64,000 nt of DNA from Providencia hangzhouensis (GTDB lineage: Bacteria; Pseudomonadota; Gammaproteobacteria; Enterobacterales; Enterobacteriaceae), in assembly GCF_029193595.2 (NCBI RefSeq), contig NZ_CP135052.1, positions 248,001 to 312,000 of the forward strand, given 5' to 3'. Below are positions 25,525-38,969 of the stretch, piece by piece; the stretch's first letter is position 1; each line of letters starts with the position of its first letter. Position numbers and translations under genes: made by a program. A model generated the notes under the pieces. It was given only the letters and a program-made list of their open reading frames with translations. It did no database searches and was not told the DNA's origin.

Positions 25525-27282
25525 TTATGGATTGCTAAGAGCGGGGAGCGGCTCTACCAAAGAAGGCTCGGTAGGCTGTAAATCGGCTTCGGATTCTACT
25601 GAAGAAGTGACAACCCCGTTAACAACGGTACGAAATAGGCGTTTACCTTGCAATGGTATGGCCATCAATTCCCCATTCAAACTTTTTGCCACTGATGGGG
25701 CGAGTAAGTCCCCTTGTAATGTCGCATCAAAGTCACCGATAACTTGAGCTGGGAAGCCTGCCCAACCCCATTGGTTTAAATCGACGAGATCAATATTAGA
25801 ACCTGATGCCCTCAGTAAAAAGGGGACTTTTTTGGGCTCCTGTTTTACCAGCAAGCCAATTTTACTGATACCTTTATCAGTACTGACCGTTAAGCTCGCT
25901 GCTGCCGAGGATTTACCACTTTGACGTACTTCGACAAATGGACGGCGTACTAGAACTTGGTTGATTGTGCCGCTATCTGCATTGAATGTCGCTTTACCGC
26001 TCCAAATTCCCCATTGTTTTTGTTTGATTAAATCAACATTTTCAATATTACCGCTTAATGCCGTCAACTCGAAAGGAAATTGCGGCTGGATATTCATCAA
26101 AAGTGATTGGGAAAGGGTGAATTTCTTAATATTTAAACCGGACAACCACGCTGGCGTTGGTTGCGCGAAGAAGGACAACCAATTTTCAGGTAAGGTATAT
26201 AAGATACCCGCGAGTTTACCTTCATCGATAGTGAGTACTTGATTATTGCGTTGCCAAGACCCACTGAGGTTAAAAATGCCTTTATTATAGTAACCTGATA
26301 ACTTGCTGATATAGAGGTTATCACCGTTAATATTCAGCTCTCCAATTAAGGTACTCAGCTGCTGGTATTTCACGACGAATTGGTCGACATTAAAGCTAAT
26401 GCTGCTTTTAGGGCTAGTCCAGCTGCCTCTAACGAAGCTGAGTTGGTCAATTTCGGTGCTTAAGCCAGAAAGTGCCCAATCTTTACCTTGAATATCAACA
26501 TTGGTTAGTTCTACTTTTTTGACTTGCAGTGATTTATCACTCGTTATTGCATCAAATAGTGAATCGAAATCAACATTATTTTCCCAGCCAACTTTATTCA
26601 TGGTGAGGGAGTCAACCATGATAGAGCCATCATTAAGTACCTTCCCAGTGCCCGCAATATAGCCATTATTTAAGTAGGCACTGGCTTGGCTTATTTCTGT
26701 TCCTTGCTGCTGTAATTTACCGGTAATGGCAACATTCTTGAATGCAAGGTCATTGAATTTTAATTGGTTAGAGGTAAATCGAAAATCACCGTAACCAAAA
26801 GGAGTGTTTTCGGTGGGTTTCCAAGGGGTCATTCCTCCCGTAAAGCCGGCGACTTGTACCGTATCATTGCCTTTTTTAAGCGTAATCTGGCTATTTTCAA
26901 ATTGCAAAATAGTCGCGGAAATAGGGAACAACACCGTATTTGGTGAGACTGTTGTAGATAATGTCCCTTGAGTGATAACCAAACGTTTTATTGCGGTGCC
27001 ACTAAATAGGTTTAGCCAATTAACATCAACCACGACTTGCCGTGAATCTAAAGATAGGTCACTGTTTTTAGTCGTTAACTTAACATCTTGGAAGATGAAC
27101 TCACCGGGGTTAGAAAACTCATGCCCCATAATTCCCACATCAATATCGTAATCGGTAAATTTACTTAAAAATTGACTGGAGTAGGATGCGCCCCAACGGG
27201 TTTGTAGCCCGATATAAGTAAAAATAAACAATAGCAGCAGTAACAAAAGTGCATAGGTAGTAAATTTGATTAACCATTTCAC
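25525..27282 (-). CDS. yicH: AsmA-family inner membrane protein YicH
   Basis: A 585-residue AsmA-like protein with an N-terminal membrane anchor (about 7-28, Leu-rich) and a long periplasmic beta-rich body typical of bridge-like lipid-transfer proteins (DVNWLNLFSGTAIKRLVI, repeated strand modules, C-terminal DLNQWGW...GDFDATLQGDLLAPS region). AsmA relatives influence outer membrane lipid traffic. YicH is one of the less-studied members. It lies beside xanP and gltS as in E. coli and ends in a Pro/Glu-rich tail. Confidence 0.9.
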   Translation of the reverse strand: MKWLIKFTTYALLLLLLLFIFTYIGLQTRWGASYSSQFLSKFTDYDIDVGIMGHEFSNPGEFIFQDVKLTTKNSDLSLDSRQVVVDVNWLNLFSGTAIKRLVITQGTLSTTVSPNTVLFPISATILQFENSQITLKKGNDTVQVAGFTGGMTPWKPTENTPFGYGDFRFTSNQLKFNDLAFKNVAITGKLQQQGTEISQASAYLNNGYIAGTGKVLNDGSIMVDSLTMNKVGWENNVDFDSLFDAITSDKSLQVKKVELTNVDIQGKDWALSGLSTEIDQLSFVRGSWTSPKSSISFNVDQFVVKYQQLSTLIGELNINGDNLYISKLSGYYNKGIFNLSGSWQRNNQVLTIDEGKLAGILYTLPENWLSFFAQPTPAWLSGLNIKKFTLSQSLLMNIQPQFPFELTALSGNIENVDLIKQKQWGIWSGKATFNADSGTINQVLVRRPFVEVRQSGKSSAAASLTVSTDKGISKIGLLVKQEPKKVPFLLRASGSNIDLVDLNQWGWAGFPAQVIGDFDATLQGDLLAPSVAKSLNGELMAIPLQGKRLFRTVVNGVVTSSVESEADLQPTEPSLVEPLPALSNP

Positions 27283-27370
27283 AGTTTACTGCTCCTTTGG
27301 TTTGTGAACGAATAGACACAGGAAGAAACCGTCTAATATAACGACAATTTAAGGATAGCATACAGAAAAA

Positions 27371-27395
27371 CCGCCAGAGTGTTCAACACTGGCGG
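27371..27395 (-). terminator. xanP terminator
   Basis: CCGCCAGAGTGTT pairs with AACACTGGCGG, leaving one bulge, and TTTTTCTG follows on the minus strand. It lies 14 bases after the xanP stop. Confidence 0.85.
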
Positions 27396-27408
27396 CTAGA
27401 ATGAAAGG

Positions 27409-28797
27409 TTATTTTTCGAGAGGGAAGACTAAATTCAGAACAATTGCAGTTAAACCACCCGCAGCAATACCTGAAGAAAATAATGTTTTTAACCAGTCAG
27501 GCGCGAATTGCAAAATCAAGGGTTGCTGTGACACACCCATACCCACGGCGAGAGAAAGGGCTATAATCATGATGGCGCGGCGATTGAGTGGCTCACGAGA
27601 CACGATACGCACTCCTGAAGCGGCAATGGTACCAAACATCACAATGGTTGCTCCGCCTAATACGGGCTCAGGGATTTGTTGTACAAAGCCTGCAACCGCA
27701 GGGAATAGCCCTAATAACACTAACATTAAAGCAACAATGTAACCGACATAGCGACTTGCCACCCCTGTTAATTGGATAACACCGTTGTTCTGCCCAAAGC
27801 AAGAGTTAGGGAAAGTATTAAATACCGCTGAGACCATCGAGTTCAAACCATTGGCAAGTACGCCACCTTTGATTCGTTTCATATATAAAGGGCCACGAAC
27901 GGGTTGTTCTGACACATCTGAAGTGGCGGTAATGTCACCTATTGTTTCTAAGGAAGTCACCATAAAAATGAGAATTAATGGGATCAACAGGTTCCAGTCG
28001 AAAGATAAGCCATAATAGAAAGGCTCAGGGACAGTAATAATTGGCTGATTGGCTTCCATTGGTTGCGCATTTGGTAACATGTCCATCCACCAAGCTGCAA
28101 TATAACCAACGGCCATGGCAATAACTAAAGATGCGACACGTAAGTAAGGGTTTTTCTGCCGATTAAGTAAAATAATAACCGCTAAAACAACCCCAGCCAA
28201 AATCAGGTAATCTGGTGAACCGAAGGTATTATCGCTAATCGCACCATAACCACCACCAATGGAGGTTAAGCCGACTTGAATTAAAGATAAGCCGATGATC
28301 ATGACAACGACACCAGAAACCAGTGGTGTAATGACACGGCGGGCTAGATGTAAAAAACGTGAAAGAATCACTTCGGTTAATGCGGCGACGAGTAACGTGC
28401 CAAACAAAGCTGCCATCATGGATGGGATATCAGCCCCACCTTGCTTGAGTGCAACACCCCCCATGATTAACGGTGCAACAAAGTTAAAACTGGTTCCTTG
28501 AATCGAAAGTAGGCCTGAGCCAATAGGGCCCCATGCACGAATTTGAATTAAAGAAGCAATACCGGAGGCAAATAAAGACATACTAATGATGCGTTGAGTA
28601 TCGTGAGCTGGTAGCCCCAAAGCCTGGCAAATCAGCATCGCTGGGGTAATAACAGCGACAAACATCGCCAGAAGATGTTGCCCGGCAGCAAACAAAGCTT
28701 GCGGCAGCGGTGGACGGTCTTCTAATTTGTAAATAAGTTCGCTTTGCGTGTGTATGGTCGCTTCAGTAGTTTGCTTTTCAGACGTCGCAGTATTCAT
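27409..28797 (-). CDS. xanP: Xanthine permease
   Basis: A nucleobase-ascorbate transporter of the NCS2 family, 462 residues from ATG 28797 (E. coli 463). It is a proton symporter for xanthine with 14 helices. Visible are the conserved [17 protein letters not shown], given here in parts, the transport motif [16 protein letters not shown], and the NAT signature [14 protein letters not shown]. Starts at 28806 and 28881 are in frame too. The shortest one matches the family N-terminus and has AAGG in front, but with short spacing. Divergent from gltS. Confidence 0.95.
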   Translation of the reverse strand: MNTATSEKQTTEATIHTQSELIYKLEDRPPLPQALFAAGQHLLAMFVAVITPAMLICQALGLPAHDTQRIISMSLFASGIASLIQIRAWGPIGSGLLSIQGTSFNFVAPLIMGGVALKQGGADIPSMMAALFGTLLVAALTEVILSRFLHLARRVITPLVSGVVVMIIGLSLIQVGLTSIGGGYGAISDNTFGSPDYLILAGVVLAVIILLNRQKNPYLRVASLVIAMAVGYIAAWWMDMLPNAQPMEANQPIITVPEPFYYGLSFDWNLLIPLILIFMVTSLETIGDITATSDVSEQPVRGPLYMKRIKGGVLANGLNSMVSAVFNTFPNSCFGQNNGVIQLTGVASRYVGYIVALMLVLLGLFPAVAGFVQQIPEPVLGGATIVMFGTIAASGVRIVSREPLNRRAIMIIALSLAVGMGVSQQPLILQFAPDWLKTLFSSGIAAGGLTAIVLNLVFPLEK

Positions 28798-29032
28798 TGC
28801 CTTCATTTCTCGCCAACAAAAAACGCATTGTAATGTGTCGAAATTAAAAAGCAATCGTTTGCTTTTAAAAAATATATTCATTAGTTAAATAGTGTCGTCA
28901 CATTTATATATATTTTAACTTGTATTTATAACAGTTTTTTTTTCTAATCCTACAACCTGCTTTTGGCGTTTTAAGGAAGAAATTAACGTCTAACTAGTTT
29001 TTGATAATTTTAACAACAGACGAGGTACGTGA

Positions 29033-30247
29033 ATGTATCATCTCGATGTCTACGGTACACTGGTAGCTGCTACCTTAGTATTATTGCTTGGGCGTAAACT
29101 GGTAAAATCAGTCCCTTTTCTTGAAAAATATACCATCCCTGAACCTGTTGCGGGTGGGTTGTTAGTTGCTTTTAGTCTTTTATTGCTTAAACAATTATTT
29201 GACTGGAGCCTTTCTTTTGACTTATCACTGCAAGAACCTATGATGCTGGCATTCTTTGCCACTATTGGTCTTAATGCCAACCTTGCTAGCTTGAAAGCTG
29301 GTGGTAAGGCATTGTTTATATTTATTTTTGTGGTTGTAGGCTTATTGCTAGTCCAAAACACAGTGGGGATTGCCCTTGCTGAATTATTGGGACTAGACCC
29401 TTTAATGGGGCTGTTAGCTGGCTCAATTACCTTATCTGGCGGCCATGGTACTGGTGCGGCATGGGGTAAAATTTTCACTGAAAATTATGGTTTCCAAAGT
29501 GCAACAGAAGTTGCAATGGCGTGTGCTACATTTGGGCTCGTTCTTGGTGGTTTAATTGGCGGACCTGTTGCACGTTTTCTAACACGTAATATTCCAACGC
29601 CAGGAACGGCAGAAGATGATAAAGATGTGCCAACTGCATTTGAGAAGCCTCAATCAGGGCGCATGATCACGTCAATGGTTTTAATTGAAACTATTGCATT
29701 GATTGCTATCTGTTTGCTGATAGGAAGTTATATTGCAGGTGAATTAGCCGATACTCCTTTCGCACTGCCTAAATTTGTATGTGTACTGTTTGTTGGTGTT
29801 ATTTTAAGCAATAGCCTATCACTGCTTGGTTTTTACCGAGTGTTTGACCGCGCCGTTTCTGTTATGGGTAACGTGAGCCTATCATTATTCTTAGCGATGG
29901 CTTTAATGAGCTTGAAGCTCTGGGAATTAGCATCACTGGCCATTCCAATGATCATTATTCTTGCTGTACAAGCTTGTGTAATGGCAGGGTATGCAATTTT
30001 TGTTACCTTCCGTGTGATGGGGAAAAACTATGATGCCGCTATTTTAGCTGCGGGGCATTGTGGTTTCGGTCTTGGGGCTACGCCAACAGCGATTGCGAAT
30101 ATGCAAGCGGTAACGGATAGGTTGGGTCCATCTCACCTTGCGTTCCTTGTGGTCCCAATGGTTGGGGCATTCTTCATTGATATTGTTAATGCGATAGTCA
30201 TTAAATTGTATTTAATGTTGCCACTATTCCCAACTATTGCGGGATAG
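29033..30247 (+). CDS. gltS: Sodium/glutamate symporter
   Basis: A 404-residue ESS-family transporter importing glutamate with sodium. The two pseudo-symmetric halves each carry a glycine-rich re-entrant loop, SLSGGHGTGAAWG-like in the first (LSGGHGTGAAWGKIF) and AGHCGFGLGATPTAIANM in the second. About ten membrane helices. The ribosome site is GAGG before the ATG. The 151-base gap to the divergent xanP must hold both promoters. Confidence 0.97.
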   Translation: MYHLDVYGTLVAATLVLLLGRKLVKSVPFLEKYTIPEPVAGGLLVAFSLLLLKQLFDWSLSFDLSLQEPMMLAFFATIGLNANLASLKAGGKALFIFIFVVVGLLLVQNTVGIALAELLGLDPLMGLLAGSITLSGGHGTGAAWGKIFTENYGFQSATEVAMACATFGLVLGGLIGGPVARFLTRNIPTPGTAEDDKDVPTAFEKPQSGRMITSMVLIETIALIAICLLIGSYIAGELADTPFALPKFVCVLFVGVILSNSLSLLGFYRVFDRAVSVMGNVSLSLFLAMALMSLKLWELASLAIPMIIILAVQACVMAGYAIFVTFRVMGKNYDAAILAAGHCGFGLGATPTAIANMQAVTDRLGPSHLAFLVVPMVGAFFIDIVNAIVIKLYLMLPLFPTIAG

Positions 30248-30280
30248 TTTTTATTTAATAATAAATCAAGTTAAGCAGGT

Positions 30281-30312
30281 ATTGCCGTGAAAATATTCAC
30301 GGCAATTTTCAT
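30281..30312 (+). terminator. gltS terminator
   Basis: ATTGCCGTGAA and TTCACGGCAAT with a 4-base loop, then TTTCATTTT, 34 bases after the gltS stop. The reverse strand may end recG transcription. Confidence 0.85.
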
Positions 30313-30344
30313 TTTAAGGAACGGATAAAAAGAAGATATAAAAC

Positions 30345-32426
30345 TTAAGCGTGGCTGTATTGCTCTCGTTCAGGTAACCAGCGCTCAATAAGTTGTTGTG
30401 CATTTTCTGGGTAGTTTTGTTGAATATGGCGTGCGAGGCGTTGCACTTCTGGCAACATATATTGGTCACGTAACAAATCAGCGACCTTAAATTCTGCATT
30501 TCCTGTTTGTCTAGTGCCTAATAATTCTCCAGGTCCGCGAATTTCGAGATCTTTTTGTGCGATAACAAAGCCATCATTGCTGTCCCGCAACACTTGTAGC
30601 CTTTGTTTAGCGGTGTGGGTTAATGGTGTCTTATATAATAGTACGCAGTGAGATGCGATAGCTCCACGGCCAACTCGCCCTCTCAATTGGTGCAATTGAG
30701 CTAAACCAAGGCGCTCAGGGTTATCAATGATCATCAAACTGGCATTAGGCACATCAACACCGACCTCAATGACCGTTGTAGCCACAAGCAGTTGAATTTC
30801 ATTCCTTTTAAAAGCCGCCATAATGCTTTGTTTTTCAGCAGGTTTCATTCGCCCGTGGACTAAGCCTACTTTTAATTCAGGTAGTGCCAGTGCGAGTTCT
30901 TCGCTGGTCACTTGAGCCGCTTGTGCTTCTAATAATTCAGAGTCTTCAATGAGTGTACAGACCCAATAGGCTTGGCGACCTTCTTCAATACAGGCTTGGC
31001 GAACGCGTTCAATAATATCGTTACGGCGAGTGTCTGGGATGGCGACAGTAGTGACAGGCGTACGGCCCGGAGGAAGCTCATCGATGACAGAGGTATCTAA
31101 GTCTGCATACGCTGTCATCGCCAGTGTCCGTGGGATTGGCGTAGCGGTCATGATCAATTGATGAGGGTGGTACCCTTGCTGCTCACCTTTCTCACGCAGA
31201 GCGAGCCGCTGATGAACGCCAAAGCGATGTTGTTCATCAATGATAACAAGCCCCAGCGCTTTAAAGCTCACTTGCTCTTGGAAAATAGCGTGTGTTCCAA
31301 CAACCATCGCAACTTCTCCACTTGCGATGGCATCTTGCTGAGCCTGACGTGCCTTACCCTTCTGTTTGCCCGCTAGCCAACCCACTTTAATGCCTAAAGG
31401 CTCTAACCATTGTTTGAATGTATTGGCATGTTGCTCTGCAAGAATTTCGGTGGGAGCCATCAAAGCTACTTGTTTGCCATTCTCGATGGCACAAACGGCC
31501 GCTAAGGCTGCAACAAGCGTTTTTCCTGACCCTACATCCCCTTGAATCAAACGCATCATAGGGGCATCTTTGGCGAGGTCTGCTTCAATTTCGCTAACAA
31601 CACGGTTTTGTGCATTTGTTGGCGAGAAAGGTAATTGTGCGAGTAACTGTGATTTTAATTGACCACTTGTTGCTAAAGGCTCGGCATATAGGCGTTCGTT
31701 GCCTGCACGGATGGCTAGCATACTGAGGTGATGTGCTAAAAGCTCTTCGAGTATAAGCCGTTTCTGGGCAGGATGGTGCCCTTTCTCCAGTTCAATCAAA
31801 GCGACATTCGGTGGTGGATTGTGTAATAAGCGAATGGCATCTGGTAGGCTTATCATTCCACGGCTAAGCTCTTCTGGAAGCAATTCTTTTATTTTTCCGC
31901 TATCAAGTAACCTTAGCGCTTGTTCCATTACCTTGCGTAAAGTGGCCTGACGAACACCTTCCGTGGTTGGGTAAACAGGTGTTAAGTTCTCTTGTAAGCT
32001 GATGTTGCTGGTGTCTTGGGAGACTTTATATTCGGGGTGAATGATTTCTGGCCCTGTATTTCCTCTGCGAACTTCCCCATAGGCGGTGACCTGTTTTCCT
32101 TCTGCTAAGTTATTCTTCATTGCAGCTGAAAAATTAAAAAAACGTAAGGTGAGGTTACCTGTGCCATCGGAAATCAAGCAGGTCATCATTCTTTTGCGGC
32201 CGAATACCACTTTAGTTTGCAGTATTTCACCGGTAATTGTTGCGGTCGTACCGGGGAGGAGATCTTTTATTTGATATAGACGGGTGTGGTCTTCATAGCG
32301 TAAAGGGAAATGAAGAAGAAGGTCTTGAACGGTGTTCAAACCGATTTTACGCATTTTTTCTGACTGGCTTGCTCCAATTCCGCGCAATGAAGTCAGTGAA
32401 ATGGTATCAAGTAGCCCATTATTCAT
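30345..32426 (-). CDS. recG: ATP-dependent DNA helicase RecG
   Basis: A 693-residue superfamily 2 helicase that rewinds and regresses stalled replication forks and Holliday junctions. An N-terminal wedge/OB domain (about 60-160) precedes the motor: Walker A GDVGSGKT, DEQH box (IIDEQHRFGVHQR), motif III TATPIPRT, motif VI QLRGRVGRG. The C-terminus has the TRG-like helical hairpin region. It is the last gene of the gmk-rpoZ-spoT-trmH-recG run, 15 bases after trmH. Confidence 0.98.
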   Translation of the reverse strand: MNNGLLDTISLTSLRGIGASQSEKMRKIGLNTVQDLLLHFPLRYEDHTRLYQIKDLLPGTTATITGEILQTKVVFGRKRMMTCLISDGTGNLTLRFFNFSAAMKNNLAEGKQVTAYGEVRRGNTGPEIIHPEYKVSQDTSNISLQENLTPVYPTTEGVRQATLRKVMEQALRLLDSGKIKELLPEELSRGMISLPDAIRLLHNPPPNVALIELEKGHHPAQKRLILEELLAHHLSMLAIRAGNERLYAEPLATSGQLKSQLLAQLPFSPTNAQNRVVSEIEADLAKDAPMMRLIQGDVGSGKTLVAALAAVCAIENGKQVALMAPTEILAEQHANTFKQWLEPLGIKVGWLAGKQKGKARQAQQDAIASGEVAMVVGTHAIFQEQVSFKALGLVIIDEQHRFGVHQRLALREKGEQQGYHPHQLIMTATPIPRTLAMTAYADLDTSVIDELPPGRTPVTTVAIPDTRRNDIIERVRQACIEEGRQAYWVCTLIEDSELLEAQAAQVTSEELALALPELKVGLVHGRMKPAEKQSIMAAFKRNEIQLLVATTVIEVGVDVPNASLMIIDNPERLGLAQLHQLRGRVGRGAIASHCVLLYKTPLTHTAKQRLQVLRDSNDGFVIAQKDLEIRGPGELLGTRQTGNAEFKVADLLRDQYMLPEVQRLARHIQQNYPENAQQLIERWLPEREQYSHA

Positions 32427-32441
32427 GTTATTTCCTTTTAT

Positions 32442-33155
32442 TTAACCAAACTGCCGTCTTTTCATTTTTTCGGTTAATTGCATTTGTGCCCACCACGAGT
32501 CATCAGCTTCAATTTGCCCTTGGTTATTGATAAATGGGCGAGGAAGTCCCTTACGTTTAGCAACTTCAGCCAGTACAGGGTAACCTCCTTCAAATAACCA
32601 AGTTTGTTGTTCATCTGGTGAGAGTAAGCAATGGTCACGTTCGTACATACCCGCCTGCTGCCGTTGCCGTTGGGCTTCATATAAAATCAGTGCAGAAGCA
32701 ACGGAAACGTTCAAAGATTGCACCATGCCAGCCATTGGAATGATAATGTGTTTATCAGCCAATGCGAGGGCTTGTTGTGAAATCCCTGTTTTTTCTTGCC
32801 CCATCATAATACAAGTTGGCAAAGTATAATCAATTTCACGAAAATCAACGGCATGTTCTGACAAGTTAGTCGCCAAAACCTGCATATTTTGTGATTTTAT
32901 GTGGGCAATTGCTTCTTCGGTGGATGTGTGTGAAATAATTTTAACCCAGCTATTACTCCCCGCAGCAGAAGAAACGGACAGTTTGACTTGTTGGTCCGGC
33001 CAAATAGCATGAATTTGATGGATCCCTACGGCATCCGCACTGCGTACAATCGCAGAAACATTGTGCGGTTTATGAATTTCTTCGAGGCAGAGAGTTAGGT
33101 CAGGCTGCCGCATCGCCATCATTTGGCAAATGCGGCGATAGCGGCGTTCATTCAT
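32442..33155 (-). CDS. trmH: tRNA (guanosine-18-2'-O)-methyltransferase
   Basis: A 237-residue SPOUT-fold enzyme that methylates G18 in the D-loop of tRNAs using S-adenosylmethionine. Motifs: the HKPHNVSAIVRSADAVGIH region with the catalytic Arg, motif 2 CIMMGQEKTGIS, and the knot motif IIIPMAGMVQSLNVSVASA. The C-terminal extension is typical of TrmH. It is 22 bases downstream of spoT, the standard enterobacterial order. Confidence 0.97.
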   Translation of the reverse strand: MNERRYRRICQMMAMRQPDLTLCLEEIHKPHNVSAIVRSADAVGIHQIHAIWPDQQVKLSVSSAAGSNSWVKIISHTSTEEAIAHIKSQNMQVLATNLSEHAVDFREIDYTLPTCIMMGQEKTGISQQALALADKHIIIPMAGMVQSLNVSVASALILYEAQRQRQQAGMYERDHCLLSPDEQQTWLFEGGYPVLAEVAKRKGLPRPFINNQGQIEADDSWWAQMQLTEKMKRRQFG

Positions 33156-33177
33156 AGTTATTAATTACGTATGGTCG

Positions 33178-35295
33178 TTAATTACGGTTTCGGCTAACAC
33201 GTAGAACGTCAGGCATAATACGGATTTTCCGCATCACATTTGCCAATTGAACACGGTTTTTAGTTGTAAGGCGAATAAAAGCGCAATATACACGGCCATC
33301 TTTTTCTTCTGTATTCATACTTTGAATACTTGAGTTGGCGTCATTAATGGCGGCAGTTAAATTTGCTAAAGCACCTTGGTGATTAATCATATCCACTTTA
33401 ATTTCAGCGATAAAGTCGGTATCAGTGTCGTTGTCCCATTCAACAGCCATAAATTTATCAGGTTCTTTTTGATAACCACGAATGTTGCGGCAGGATTCAT
33501 GATGAATAACGAGACCTTTACCAGGACTAATATGTGCAACAATTGGGTCACCAGGAATAGGACGACAACATTTTGCAAAGGTGATTAAAACACCATCAGC
33601 ACCTTTGATAGAGAGTTTATTCCGGCTTTCAACTAACACTTGTTCTTCAGGTGTATTTTGTGGATTGTTCTGTAGGTTACGTGCGACAACCACACTCATT
33701 GCATTACCCAACCCAATTTCAGCAAGCAAATCATCGATAGAGTGCAGCTTCATGCGTGCCAATTCCGCATCAATATTGGCTTGAGGGATATCAGTGAGTT
33801 TATTTCCTGCCCCTAGCGCATGGTTGAGTAAACGGCGACCTAAATTAATAGAATCTTCACGTTTTAAATTTTTCAATAACTGGCGAATTTTGGCCCGCGC
33901 TTTTGAGCTGACAACAAAATTGAGCCATGCTGCATTTGGCCGTGCGCCTGGCGCGGTAATAATTTCGACAGTTTGGCCACTCGTAAGGGATTGCGAAAGT
34001 GGGTAAGGCTGGCGATCAACGCGCGCGCCCACGCAAGCATGACCAATATCCGTGTGTACTGCGTAGGCAAAGTCAACAGGTGTTGCACCGGTAGGTAATT
34101 CAACAATACGGCCTTCTGGGGTGAAAACGTAGATTTCATCCGGAAATAGATCCGATTTAACGCTTTCAATAAATTCAAACGAGCTACCTGCACTTTGTTG
34201 TAACTCAAGTAGACTTTGCATCCAACGTTGAGCTCTAACTTGTGCCGTTGTACCTTGTTCACCTTGCTCTTTATAGGCCCAATGCGCAGCAACCCCCATC
34301 TCAGCCATTTGGTCCATGTCTTCTGTGCGAATTTGCACTTCGACAGGAACACCATGTGGCCCAATCAATGAGGTATGTAGCGATTGATAGCCGTTGGCTT
34401 TAGGGATAGCAATATAGTCTTTAATACGCCCCGGACGCGGTTTGTATAAACTATGCATTTGGCCTAAAACGCGGTAGCAAGTATCCACATCTTTTACAAT
34501 TACCCTAAAAGCATAGATATCCATAATGGAATGGAAACGTTGCTCTTTTTGGTGCATTTTGCGATAGATGGAATAAAGGTGTTTTTCTCTGCCACTTACG
34601 CGACAAGGAACTCCTGCCTCGGTTAGCCTACCGTCAATTTCCGAGAGAATTTTTTGGATCATCTCTTTTCGGTTACCGCGAGCAGCCTTGACGACTTCCT
34701 TAATAACACGATAACGGTTGGGATATAACGCTTCAAAACCCAGCTCTTCAAGCTCTGTTTTGATGTGGTGTATACCTAGCCTGTGGGCTAACGGGCTATA
34801 TATTTCAAGGGTTTCACGTGCAATGCGCCGACGTTTATCGGGCCTAAGTGACCCTAACGTGCGCATGTTGTGAGTGCGGTCTGCCAGTTTTATCAAAATG
34901 ACACGGATATCTTTTACCATCGCCATGATCATTTTGCGGAAGTTTTCTGCTTGAGCTTCTTTTTTGTCGCGAAAGTTGAGCTTGTCTAGTTTGGATACAC
35001 CTTCGACGAGACCGGCGACGGTGGTACCAAACAATTCTTCTATATCTTGAAATGTCGCTGGAGTATCTTCAATCACATCATGAAGTAGCGCTGCCATTAG
35101 TGTTTCATGGTCCAAACGCATCTCAGCAAGAATACAAGCAACAGCAACTGGGTGAGTAATATAAGGCTCACCACTTGAACGGGTCTGTCCTTCATGGGCA
35201 TCCCGAGCAACAACATAGGCTTTTCTTAGTAATTCAATTTGTTCTTTAGGAAGATACTTTTGAATGACTAAATTAAGGCTTTCAAACAGATACAA
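33178..35295 (-). CDS. spoT: Bifunctional (p)ppGpp hydrolase/synthetase SpoT
   Basis: A 705-residue RSH protein. The hydrolase domain has HD at 72-73 (LHDVIEDT) and related metal ligands. The synthetase domain (about 200-340) includes GREKHLYSIYRKM and the RVIV pattern. Then come TGS (about 385-445), a helical and zinc-finger-like region (KCCRPIPGD) and a C-terminal ACT domain. It sets ppGpp levels during carbon, fatty-acid and iron stress. rpoZ lies 19 bases upstream. Confidence 0.98.
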   Translation of the reverse strand: MYLFESLNLVIQKYLPKEQIELLRKAYVVARDAHEGQTRSSGEPYITHPVAVACILAEMRLDHETLMAALLHDVIEDTPATFQDIEELFGTTVAGLVEGVSKLDKLNFRDKKEAQAENFRKMIMAMVKDIRVILIKLADRTHNMRTLGSLRPDKRRRIARETLEIYSPLAHRLGIHHIKTELEELGFEALYPNRYRVIKEVVKAARGNRKEMIQKILSEIDGRLTEAGVPCRVSGREKHLYSIYRKMHQKEQRFHSIMDIYAFRVIVKDVDTCYRVLGQMHSLYKPRPGRIKDYIAIPKANGYQSLHTSLIGPHGVPVEVQIRTEDMDQMAEMGVAAHWAYKEQGEQGTTAQVRAQRWMQSLLELQQSAGSSFEFIESVKSDLFPDEIYVFTPEGRIVELPTGATPVDFAYAVHTDIGHACVGARVDRQPYPLSQSLTSGQTVEIITAPGARPNAAWLNFVVSSKARAKIRQLLKNLKREDSINLGRRLLNHALGAGNKLTDIPQANIDAELARMKLHSIDDLLAEIGLGNAMSVVVARNLQNNPQNTPEEQVLVESRNKLSIKGADGVLITFAKCCRPIPGDPIVAHISPGKGLVIHHESCRNIRGYQKEPDKFMAVEWDNDTDTDFIAEIKVDMINHQGALANLTAAINDANSSIQSMNTEEKDGRVYCAFIRLTTKNRVQLANVMRKIRIMPDVLRVSRNRN

Positions 35296-35314
35296 GGCAG
35301 ACCCACCTTAGTGA

Positions 35315-35590
35315 TTAGCGACGACCTTCAGCGATTGCAGAAACTGCTTGCATTTCAGCCGCTTCTTGCTCTTGCTGTTCTTGGCGCTCACGCACATCTA
35401 AAATGTGACCGTTGATTAAGCCTTCTTCTACTTCACGTAATGCGATAACAGTGTATTTATCATTTTCTTCAGGAACTAAAGGGTCTTTTCCACCCGTTTG
35501 TAACTGACGAGCTCTACGTGCCGCAACCAATACGAGGTCAAAGCGGTTACCAATTTTTTCTACTGCGTCTTGAACAGTTACGCGTGCCAT
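35315..35590 (-). CDS. rpoZ: RNA polymerase omega subunit
   Basis: A 91-residue omega subunit ([20 protein letters not shown] start, conserved RAR(Q/)LQ and EIRE-like [10 protein letters not shown] regions). It helps fold beta-prime and forms one ppGpp site on the polymerase, which fits its place directly before spoT. Length equals E. coli. Confidence 0.98.
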   Translation of the reverse strand: MARVTVQDAVEKIGNRFDLVLVAARRARQLQTGGKDPLVPEENDKYTVIALREVEEGLINGHILDVRERQEQQEQEAAEMQAVSAIAEGRR

Positions 35591-35645
35591 AAATGTGCTA
35601 CTCCAAAGAAATAAAAAATGACCTGATATGATACTGAAACTATTC

Positions 35646-36293
<648 letters not shown>

Positions 36294-36577
36294 TTAAACA
36301 TAAAAGATGGTGATAAACCCGACATAGTATACACGGACTTGCATCAACATGCAGCGATATCAATAAATCATGAATTTTAATTAAATGAATTTGATTAGTA
36401 ACTAAATTGTGAACGGGCTCGAGAAATTAACTTATTACTCATGAAAGCATCATTAGTTTTGCGAAGCCTTTTGCAAACAACTTCTTTTGAGGATGAAGAC
36501 TTTGAGAGGTTGTTTGATGCTTAGCAACTGAGGAGAAAATGCTTTAAAAGAGTAACATCTTAATGGATTGGTAATAA

Positions 36578-38317
<1,740 letters not shown>

Positions 38318-38354
38318 TAAATCATTAATGGCTGAAACTCTTTTATTGATTAGA

Positions 38355-38969
38355 TTAATCTTGGTTTTCGTAATTAAAAATAGGCAAACCGAGACGATAA
38401 CGAATGGCTATTAGCCTTGCACTCAAGCCAACAACGAGTGTGATAATAACCACGATATCTTTAGGTAAAGGCGTTTGTAATAGGCCAATATAGATCCAAG
38501 CGGCAGCGAAAGAAACGCCAGCATAGACTTCTTTTTGGAAAACTAAAGGGATTGTGTTACACAGCATGTCTCTTAACACACCACCAAAAACGCCAGTAAT
38601 CACTGCTGCAATAGCTGCAATGATTGGGCTGTAGTGCATATCGAGTGCTATTTGGGCGCCAAGTATAGAAAATACAATTAGTCCGATAGCATCTAATATG
38701 AGGAATAATCGGCGTAAATGTTTCATCATAGGGGCTATCCAGATTGTCACAATCGCAGCGCCTGCAACAGTCAGGATATACTCAGGATGTTCCACCCAAC
38801 CTAGGGGGTAATGGCCAAGTAAGATATCACGGACGGAACCACCACCAATTGCCGTCGCGGACGCAATAATAATGACGCCAAAGACATCCATTTTTCGTCT
38901 GCCAGCCGCAAGTGCTCCAGTCATGGCTTCTGCGGTGATACCAATAATATAAAGTACACTTAATAACAT
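38355..38969 (-). CDS. yicG: Trimeric cation channel-like membrane protein YicG
   Basis: A 204-residue UPF0126 protein with seven predicted helices made of two inverted repeats, each with the glycine-rich kink motif ([12 protein letters not shown] and [12 protein letters not shown]). Bacterial relatives form homotrimeric cation channels related to TRIC. E. coli YicG has also been tied to glycine handling; substrate here is not predictable. It converges with ligB, as in E. coli. Confidence 0.9.
   Translation of the reverse strand: MLLSVLYIIGITAEAMTGALAAGRRKMDVFGVIIIASATAIGGGSVRDILLGHYPLGWVEHPEYILTVAGAAIVTIWIAPMMKHLRRLFLILDAIGLIVFSILGAQIALDMHYSPIIAAIAAVITGVFGGVLRDMLCNTIPLVFQKEVYAGVSFAAAWIYIGLLQTPLPKDIVVIITLVVGLSARLIAIRYRLGLPIFNYENQD

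Noticed and set aside
33873..34364. A 163-codon minus-strand frame inside spoT
   Set aside because: Out-of-frame reading of the spoT coding sequence, which is continuous and conserved.
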